NCBI GenBank assembly: GCA_029204225.1
Contig: CM055092.1
Coordinates: 61,247,279-61,311,278 of the forward strand
DNA length: 64,000 nt
Source of the DNA: Diphasiastrum complanatum
Lineage: Eukaryota; Streptophyta; Lycopodiopsida; Lycopodiales; Lycopodiaceae
Direction of reading: 5' to 3'
Shown: positions 13,101-22,900 of the stretch, piece by piece
Position numbering within the stretch: the stretch's first letter is position 1
How the letters are laid out: the number at the start of each line of letters is the position of its first letter
Translations under genes and position numbers: made by a program
The notes under the pieces: model-generated
What the model saw: only the letters and a program-made list of their open reading frames with translations
Database searches by the model: none
What the model was told of the DNA's origin: nothing

Positions 13101-15975
13101 AAGTGCAGGAGCCCGCTGACGTCGCCTGTGAACAAGAGCATGTATAGTGTGTCTCTGTGTAAGAGGTCTAGTAGGACGTGTAACTCTCGTGACCGCCTGA
13201 GGCTGGGTGGTGCGTTGTCTCTGCATCCTAGGTCTGGGAATGTCGTCGCAATCGCTGTCAGTCATGTCTGCATCAGGACGTGATCTTCGGCGAGAGAAGA
13301 AGGATGTAATCTGAGACTGTGTGTCTGGATAGGTGTGCTGAGCTGTCTGACATAGGTCCTGACGCAGGAGGGACATCTCACGTATCATAAGTGCCACACA
13401 TCTAGGGTCCTCATATGAGATGAGGGACCGTAATGTAATTTGTGTCTGACGAAAAAGGCAATGATATCGTCCTCTGATCTCATAGTAAATTGGACAAGCG
13501 TATGTAGTCTAGGTATGGAGGTCAGTGAGGGGAGGAGGTGGGGTACGGGGGATGAATTCTCTCCAGAAGGCACCGGAGGAGGAACTGCAAAGGGAATCGA
13601 CTAAGCTTTTCCCTTTTTGAGTTTCATACGTCCGTTTCTTTCGTCGGAGGGCATAATGGAAAGATCGACGAGCTGCAGGAAGGTGTGTATAATGCAATTT
13701 AGCTTGGGTGACTTGGAGATGGAGGATACGACACTCGGTGTCAAACCAGGGAGGGCGGATAGGGTGTGATGGAGTGGGTGGGCGTCGATGTGGTTTGGAG
13801 GGAAAGGAAAATGATGTAGCGGTATGTAGTGAAGAGAGAGAGAGGGGTAGAGAGCATCTTTGCTCAACATTAGAGCTAGTGAACTGCCTCCTTGGGAGCT
13901 TTCTTGTGTTAATCCTTTTATTAGTCTTTTCGTATGCTTGCTTACAAATTGTTTTTTGTTAAACAATTACGAATTTTGCTTTATTTTTCCTGGAACGCGT
14001 TCTGTCCCAGAATGGGCCAAGCAAACGTTTTGTCAACTGTAAATTGGGGCATCTTCTGATAACAAAACCCTTCCCTGGATAAAATCCAATGCAGAAATTA
14101 AACTTAGACTTTGAAACTTTATCTTTCTCATTTGGGGTTATGTAAATCTGAATGATAACATAGTGGGAGGATAGCCCTATGGTGCAGCAGGCATAAGTAA
14201 GAAGGGCATCAGAGCTGTTAATAATCCCTGATAATTAGTATGAATGACTAGAGTCTAGCACAACAACTCTTTTTATGCCTGAAAGATCTATTGTACCTTT
14301 TTTAGGTGTTTCTCTTATTGTAAGTGACTAGTTACTATTGGTTACTTCACTTCAGGGCTGCTGCTCTGGTTTTAAAGGCACATAAGGAGGCTGTAAGCTC
14401 GTTAAGTGGAAATGGCAGTGCTAAGCTGGGAACAGTGGCTGCTGTCATAGCTGCTGCCAATGCAACTGCTAAGGAAGCAGCAGAAGAGATTGCTGCAGAA
14501 ATGCAGACCTCAATGAGAACAGAGCTGAACTCACGGTTTCCTCAGAAAGTCAAGGTCATGGATGATCTATGTGTTATGAAGGTGTGCAATGCTGTATAGC
14601 ATGTGACTAATGAAGAATTTTCAAGTTTGCTACTACCCTGAGCCATTTTGACAGTGCTGATCTCATTTGATTCTTATCTATGTTGGTACATGCTATGAAT
14701 CAGCATACGTGCAGCTCAAGTTCCTTCTTTTTTGTTGCTAGCTGTTGATTTTCAACATTATCAGAGCTTTGAGGGAAAAGCTACCCTTAAAATTTGCATT
14801 TGCTTTCCTTAAACGTTCCTATATTCTCCGTGTATGCAAGGCAAACTTCATAATAGACAGGGTTCAAGAATCTTATTTGGCATCAAGAAGAACCTTTCAT
14901 AAATGAAAGCTTTTTTAGTCAAGAGATATATGGGCATCATAGCTATATATGTAGCTAGCCTTTCAGATTTGTAGCTTCATTTTCTGCTTTAATGTACTGT
15001 GACATACGTAAGCTGTTTGCTATTAGTAAGGATTGTAAGATGATCTATTGGATCTCTTGCATTCCCTATAATATAGAACTTTTAGTTTTGTTCTTATCTT
15101 TTGCATTTTGACATTTTGGAGCTGTCTTTTACTTCTTAGTCATTCCCCAGTCTTTCAAGATATGTATAATCTCTCAAAATCCACATCCTGAGAAAGGCTT
15201 GGGTTTTACAGATCATAAAAATCTTGAATTTGCTATTTGTTACTAAATAGCATGGGATTGGTCTTTTCAGTGTTTGTGATTATGTTTTGTTTTCAAGTAT
15301 TAGCACTGTATTACATAGTGACAGTAAACCTTGTGTAGTGATTTCTAATTTGTAGAAATTCCCTTCGGAATACAACACTTTTTCTCATAAATTGGACTTT
15401 TGCATACATCCTCATTGATCTACCACTTGAATGTTTGCATGCCCTTGTAGGTATGTAAATCACTAGTCATCCATAATTAGGAGCTGGCCCTCAATCATTC
15501 TGGGAAGTGTGACAGAAATCACCATGGTCATCAGCATAGATGCCTTCATACTGCTTGTGAAATCTTGTACGAATGTCTCCCATAAATTAGTGTGCAGTTC
15601 CAGTTCTTTGATTTCTCTAGGGTATCTTAACTTGTACAAACTGTTGCCTTCAATTATTTATCCTCTCTCTGCAGTATCTCCACTAAACTTTTCAGCCATT
15701 TCGATCTCTTGAACCTTTCTGCTACCATCTGAGGAAGCTGGCAGTCATTTTATACTGTTGCTAATAAATCACTTCCACATCAGGTGGAACGCTGTATTTG
15801 TGAGGTCTGATTATAGGGAGACAAACTTCACCCTCTTCCTTGTGCACTTCGCTGGATGGTTGTCACAGATCATTTTGGGTGTGCAGGCAAACTACAGCTA
15901 ATGTGATGGCCTCCAAGATTACGATGTCTTACTTTATCTTTGTAATAGATAGATTCAAGTGCAGTCATCTTTTTG

Positions 15976-16052
<77 letters not shown>

Positions 16053-17076
16053 GTTAACGTCTTTTCCATGCCAAAATGCAATAAGACGAGAAATACATCC
16101 AAGTACGATGGCAACTAGAGGGAACAATGACATCGAAACAAACTTAACTGAAACAAACAGAACTACATTAACTCTACCAACTATGAAGAAAAAGTTACTA
16201 TAATCCAGGATAATATGGTATGAAGAACAATTACGAGTTTAATTGGACAACTCTTCATTTCTCAGACTCTGGAACAAACTTAGAAAATTTCAAATCTCAT
16301 TATCAGCTATATGCTTAACGTCCACAAATCAGATAATACCATCTCGATAGATAAGCCGCTTTTCAGTTATTATGGCTTCTTGTTGCGCTTTTAGGTCCTC
16401 ACCCAAATATATCTCGGTATTCTTATCACGAATGTATTGTCTGAAACAAAACCTCTCAAGCTGGACCAATGATGCATGTCCCTTACCCAACCTAGCAAGT
16501 GCGGCCTATCTCATGCTAAAGGCTGGACCAGAGATGAGGATTCTTAAATATGTGTATGAAGAAGCACCCTCCAAGGGATGGCCGTCCCATAAAAGCTTCT
16601 GCTGCATGAATGCCCAAGATGTGTTGAAGACCATAACTTTGGTCTTTGCAATGTTCATAGACAAACCCCATCATGAACAAAAAGAGCATAAAACATCTAA
16701 ATGTCTCTGTAACCCTCTTTGGAACGTGACATGAATACAACATCACTAGCATACAGTAGAATCGAGATTAGTAGGTCACATAAAGTACAACCCTCACCTC
16801 CATCCTGCATAATCATCCTCTCCAACTCGTCAATGTAAAGTCCATACAAAGTAGGGATAATGAGCATCCTTGCCTCACTCCAATGGTGCTATGAACATGC
16901 TGTGATATGCCCTCCTTAGATTGGAAACAACCTATCACTCTCTCATGTAGGCCCATAATCGCCAAGATTGTGTCTGGATGGAAACCAAGATCCTGTAGTC
17001 TTTGAATAAGGTGGTGTCTCGGAACTGAGTCAAAGGCCTTACGGAAATCAACAAAACAACAATACACCCAACACTT

Positions 17077-17166
<90 letters not shown>

Positions 17167-19778
17167 AGAGCTTTATTAATGTCTTTTCCATGCCAAAAGG
17201 CATATAAGACTAATGAAGTACATGTTAAGTATGTGGTAACCATGGGAGCGTATAAAACGTCTCCAAAACTATAATAAGAAAACATCTAGTACAAACTAAA
17301 ATAGACTCGGAGTCTCTGGATGAGCAATGAGCGCGGAAGTCCACAAAACAACAGTAAACCCTCTCTCTCCTGTGCCTAGCCTCCTCAATCAAGGCCCGTA
17401 ATGTGAAGATGTGATCTGTAGTAGAATAATGGGCTCGAAAACCTGCATGACCCATAGCATGTAGTCTCCTAGTCTCTGCCTCTGAGCCTACAACAGACTG
17501 AAGTATAGTACCATATAGTTTCGCCAGGACATGCCCGATCATGATGGTGTGGTAGTTACTCGGAATCATGGGGTCACCATTCTCATGGATGGGGTGGATA
17601 ATGTTAGTGCACCAGGATGATGGAAAACCAGAAACCATTGCGGAATTAAGAAGGATGGCTATAGTGGGAGCAAGTAAGTTAGAGGCATGGGAAAGGAGTT
17701 CAGACTCAAGGTCTTCAATGTCTCTGGCCTTGTGGGACTTCAGTAGCATAATCAATCCAAATGCGGAGGTCCTCTAGGAGAGGTGGTGGAGAGCGAGGAA
17801 TGAATTCACGCCAAAAAGCGCCCGAAGAAGAACTGAAAAGGAGGTCGATAAGACGTTTCCCTTCAGAATCTTTATAGGAGCGTTTCTTACAGCGGAGAAC
17901 ACGATGGTAAGAGCGTCGGGAAGATCGGAGTGGAGCATGGATACGTGAATAGGTTACTGACTGATGAAGAGAATGACACTCGGTATCATACCATGGAGGG
18001 TGCAATGGTCGAGGTGTGCGTCGAGATTTTGTGGGATGGGGTTTTGTGGGGAGGGTTAGTGATGCAGCCGTGTGGAGAGAGATGGTGAGAAAAGCAGCTT
18101 GGGTCTCGACTGGATTGTCATGAGGAAAGAAGTGTCAAAGTGAGGCCAAGGACTGCCGGTACAGTGGCATGTGAATGGGATCGAATGTGTACGTGGGTGC
18201 TCGGGTAAGCATGGGTAGTGTAGATGAATGAATGGGTGGAAGGTGGCCGATATCGAGGAGAGAAATGAGTGATCAGAAAGGGTGGTGGGGGAAACGTGGA
18301 AATCAGAGACTATGGGTACAAAGGATGGTGACCCCATGAGATAGTCAATGGCACTATGTCCTCCACTATGAGGATGGCATGTATAGCTGTCTGAATGTGG
18401 CCAACAAGGTAAGCCATTATAAATGGCTAGCTCATGTGCCTCTCCAACACCATATGAAGTCGTAGGTCCCAAACTGTCCGCAGAGGTCCTAGTAACCCCA
18501 AGCATATCATCGTCAAGGGCACGAACACGCAGCTGATCAGTGGTGTCGAAGAATTCTGTCTGTCTAGAAGATGTCCGGGCATTAAAATCCCCTGTGAGGA
18601 GAATATGCCCCCGCTCTGAGAATCTGATAATATTTGGTGAGAGGTCATGGTATGGAGATCCAATACCCTCAACAAAAGATGAGGACTCTGGTGGAAAGTA
18701 ACATGCTGCAATAAAAAGGTCTCTATCCAAACCAATATCCAGACCCACGATGTGAGTCCATATGGAGCGGGCATGCTCATCATGTCGGATGAAGTCACTC
18801 TGTACAAGCAGGCGACCCCACCTGAACCTCGGCCACTGGCAGATCTAGTCTCTCGTCGGAATACTGAGTCCCATCTATATCCAAGAAAAGAAGGAAGTCC
18901 TCGCTCCGGGCTCTCGTGTGTCTCCATGAAGAATAATATAGTCTGTGATAAAATCAACAAGGTCCCTTGCTGTAGAGGATGAATGTATGCCAGCACAATT
19001 CCACACTCCAATCCGAAGGTGTTGTGGATGGGGCCCCGGGGTGCTCCCACCCCCGATTTTTGTCGCAAAATTTGGAAATCTGCCTTGATTTGATCAATCT
19101 GCCACGAGGAAAACAGTTTGGTGGATTTGGAGGTAGCTGTAGGTTGTGATGTTTCTTGGGAGATGGGGGTGGGCAGGAGGCTGTTCGGAATGGCTCGTTC
19201 GATTGGAACAGATGATGAGGCAATGGAGGAGGTGGATAGGTCAGCAGAGACAGCAACGAGGGGAGGGGGGGGGATGGTTTGAGGAGGCATCAATGAGGGT
19301 CTGGGAATTGGGGGACAGGGCAGCAGCGAGGGACAGGGTCTGGAAGGCGATGGACAGGGTAGCAGCCAGGGCTGGGAGTCGGGGGACAGGGCAGCAGCGA
19401 GGGACGGGGTCTGGGAAGCTATGGACAGGGCAGCAGCCAGGGGCTGGGAGTCTGGGGACGGGAGGGCATCAGGATTAGCAACGAGGGTGGCATCAGAACC
19501 AGCAGCGAGGAGGGCATCGGGATTGGCAATGAGGGTGGCATCAGAACCAGCAGCGAGGAGGGCATCGGGATTGGCAACGAGGGAGGGGAGGGTGGCATCG
19601 GGACCAGCAACGAGGAGGGAGAGGGGTGCGAGATGAGCAACGATGGGGGAGAGAGATATATGAGCAGCGAGGGAGGCGAGGGGCGCATCCGGATGAGCAA
19701 TGAGGGGGGCAGGTGGATCAGCAGCGAGGGGGAGGGAGAGGAGCACTTTCCTACGAGGAGCCATCGGGCAGGTGGATC

Positions 19779-19843
<65 letters not shown>

Positions 19844-19866
19844 TCAGCAGGGCATCGGGAGGGCAC

Positions 19867-19925
<59 letters not shown>

Positions 19926-22900
19926 GAGTTTTGAGGTTCATTGAATCATTTTACTGAAACTTGATGCTGATTTAGTAGGACTGTAGTCCTCAAATGAGAA
20001 TCAGATTATTTTCCATAACTACTTTTTGCAGTGGAAATATGACATCAAAATAGTCACATGTGCATGCACACATACAGACACTGCAGGAGTATAGACATTC
20101 AAGCCGATAATGAATTTTGTTTGCTAACATGTGGATTTTCAGTTTTGTAGTATAGATGTTTTCAGCATGTATGTCATCAGGTCGACTTTTGTGATGTGGT
20201 CATCAGGAGACGCTAAGAGTGAAAGATGAAGAGTTGTATCAATTAGCCAAGGAGCTTAGGGCGAAAGATTTAACTATTAAGGAGCTGGCAGATCGTCTGT
20301 CTGAGACGGCAGAGGCTGCAAATGCTGCAGCATCAGCAGCTCAATCTATGGACAAGGAACGAAAGGCGGCAAGAGCTGAAGCGGAGCATTTACATAATGA
20401 ACTTGATGAGAGGTTGGGTGCAGTGGCTATTGAGGTATGGTTGTTTCCAGGAGTTTAATTTGTTAGAACAATTATGATGCTTTTTAAATTGTTTGTACGT
20501 TTATGATGCGTTTTGAAAAGGCATATAGTTTTGTTTGAAGACACTCTTTTTGACTGTCGAAAGTGGGAAACCTTATTTTTCTAATGTCAAACTTGCTTTC
20601 CTTTAGCTGTTCTGTCTTGGGTTTAGTTAGTTTTCAGTTTTGTTTCAGTGCTCAAGACAATTAGCTGTAGAGTATTCCATTCTCCTATATTCATTGCAAC
20701 AAAGAAGGTATGCTGTCAGTAATGTGCTTTTTACTTTCCATGTATACCCTTGGACTGATGATTGTATTTACCTTTGTGATCCACAAGGTTATTTAAGCGC
20801 TAGTGACTGGGCTTACTGCTTTTACTTGAAGAATATAATGTACGGCAGTCAATGAGAGAGTGATTGGCGATTGTGCCCTACTTAAGAGTTAAGACCTATT
20901 AAGTGATTGTTTGTTGTTGGACAGTTGAGAACCATAGATGAAAGATGTTTGGAAGCATTAAAGGCTAGAGATAGTGCCTTACATGAAGCACAAACCTGGC
21001 GGAAGGAACTTGCAAAGGCTAGGGAACATGTTGTGATCATGGAAGCAGCTGTTTTAAGAGCTGAGGAAAGTGCACGACAAGCTGTTGCAGAGGGAGAAGA
21101 GAAGCTTAAGTTCTTCAGAGAGACAAGATCAGCTCCCACTGCTTCTGAGGAAAGGAATATTCCAGAAGATGAAATTCTCAAAGCAGAATTCAAAAGGTTG
21201 GTTGCATAGTTAATTTGTGAAACAAAATCGTTAGTGCACATCTCTATACAGTTCATAGTTTTAGTGGCATGGGCTCAGAGGAAATCATATATTTATTATT
21301 GTTTATTGAGTTATATATGTTTTGAATTTCAAAATTTAAAGGTCTTTCTGCAAGTAGATGGACTTAGAGAAAGTCATATTCCATACGACATATGTTTCTT
21401 CTGTTTGTTTTTTTGAGACAAATAGACTTAAGCAGTTTAAGTTAGAAGTTGTTTGGCATGGAGAAAATAAGTGGAAATTTATGGGAACAATGGCCTGTTA
21501 TTATTTAGGAGTTTGTAGCAACAGCTGTATATATACACATGTAAAGGGCTTATGGCTAACAGGTCCTGGGATTTTTTAGTGCATCTTTAGCATTTTATCT
21601 TAAACCCAAAGATATGGAGCAAATGCTTACTGCTCCCAAACTAAGTTGTGTCTCTATTTTGGGGCTTGCTCATTGGGTGGCCAAAATGCAGATTGATTCT
21701 TTTCGATGTCCAAAAATTCTGTCAAAGAAATGCAGTTACAAATCATTCTTAAGCCATCTATTGAAACTGAGTCCCTTCGCATGCAAAAGATTTTCCAGAT
21801 TTGTGAATTGTTAGGTATCAGTTAGACGGAGTATGCCATCCCATATACTATCTGCCTGGAGGAAGCAGAGACAAATAATGCACATTGACAGTGTAGACTC
21901 TCTTTATAAGTTTCCCGTAAGCAGTGGCAATGGCTTGTAAATTCAAGCCATTACCTCACGGTCAACATAGAATGGAAATGCTACCAAAGAGCACACTTGA
22001 ATTAAGAATTGGATTGTTCTTTTCACTCACAAGAAGATCTATTATTTATACAGGTGATAATGAAAATAAGCTGCCCATTGGCTTCCAAGAGTATTATGTA
22101 AGAAGGCCCTAGTTTGCTACCATCGTCATGCCCTTGGGCACTTCTTTCTTCATTAATATTTCAGTGATGGAGAAGGTATACCTGCCTTTTTTTTGTAGAA
22201 CCCAAGGCTGCTGAATCTCTAGGCTGTAATCTTTATCAAATGGATGTACGAGTTCTTTTTCTGAACAGAATAAGGGCGTGGCAGCGAAGAAACATTTTGA
22301 GGGTCGATATATATTGTAGAGAGTTTTGTAATGTTGCAGAATAATGAAATGTGATCGCACTTATGCAAATTTCAGGAGAGTTGTTCCTATAAATGCAGTT
22401 CCTCTAGGGCAAAAATTCTGCTGATGAGGATACATCCATGCACTTGATACATCCTTGCTTGCTTACGTAAACAATTTCTGGTCATCTTGCTTGCTTTTCT
22501 TAGGGTTGCCAGTGTAGCTTTATCCCAACAAGGTAGCCCAGATGAAGACCAGCTATTTCACAGATCATATGGAAAAGCCCACTAGCTTACTGAATAGGAA
22601 TAGGCTTTCTACTGCTCATTGTTAATGCACAGTTCTTTGCCTGATGGATACTACCGTCTCATCTGATAAGGTTTTTTGTTGTGTACTTTTGCTACAGTAC
22701 TGGCTTGACAATGTCCGAAATGGTTGATCACAGGGTTTCAAATGTGCAAACAATCATTTATGCATCTTGTAACCCCGTCAATACCAATGCAGTTCCCTTG
22801 CAACAAGTCATGGAAGACGCTGCTCCTATTCGCTCTCTTGAAGATACATCAGCCTTGACTCCTGGGGTAGATTTTTCAGCTGAAGCTTTGTTAGTAGCTG

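Larger units (their letters stand above)
15979..19922 (-). mobile_element. LINE complex C/D, minus strand, rearranged
   Basis: Read on the minus strand: 5' CT tracts (19922-19781), a proline- and alanine-rich ORF1-like 5' region (19764-19100), endonuclease (about 19000-18056), linker, RT start (17755-17334), a 3'-UTR segment with its own (CT)n tail (17330-17085), then RT motifs resuming at 17069, and a second 3' end with a (CT)n tail at 16049-15979. It is either one LINE with a 5'-truncated relative inserted in its RT, or two separate truncated copies. Confidence 0.8.
14582..20206 (+). other. Intron 7 of SWAP70-like gene, 5.6 kb
   Basis: Bases 14600-15970 are AT-rich intron with no feature seen. 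The rest is the minus-strand LINE complex (15979-19922) and about 280 bases of unique sequence before exon 8. Confidence 0.6.

Noticed and set aside
15973-16203. Open frames of alternating Arg-Glu or Ser-Leu over the GA/CT runs (also at 10066, 17083, 19633-19957, 24093-24475)
   Set aside because: They are translations of dinucleotide repeats. Any frame of (GA)n or (CT)n is open, and there is no coding context.
19146-19478. Gly/Arg/Trp-rich plus-strand frame
   Set aside because: Reverse complement of the LINE C low-complexity ORF1-like region.
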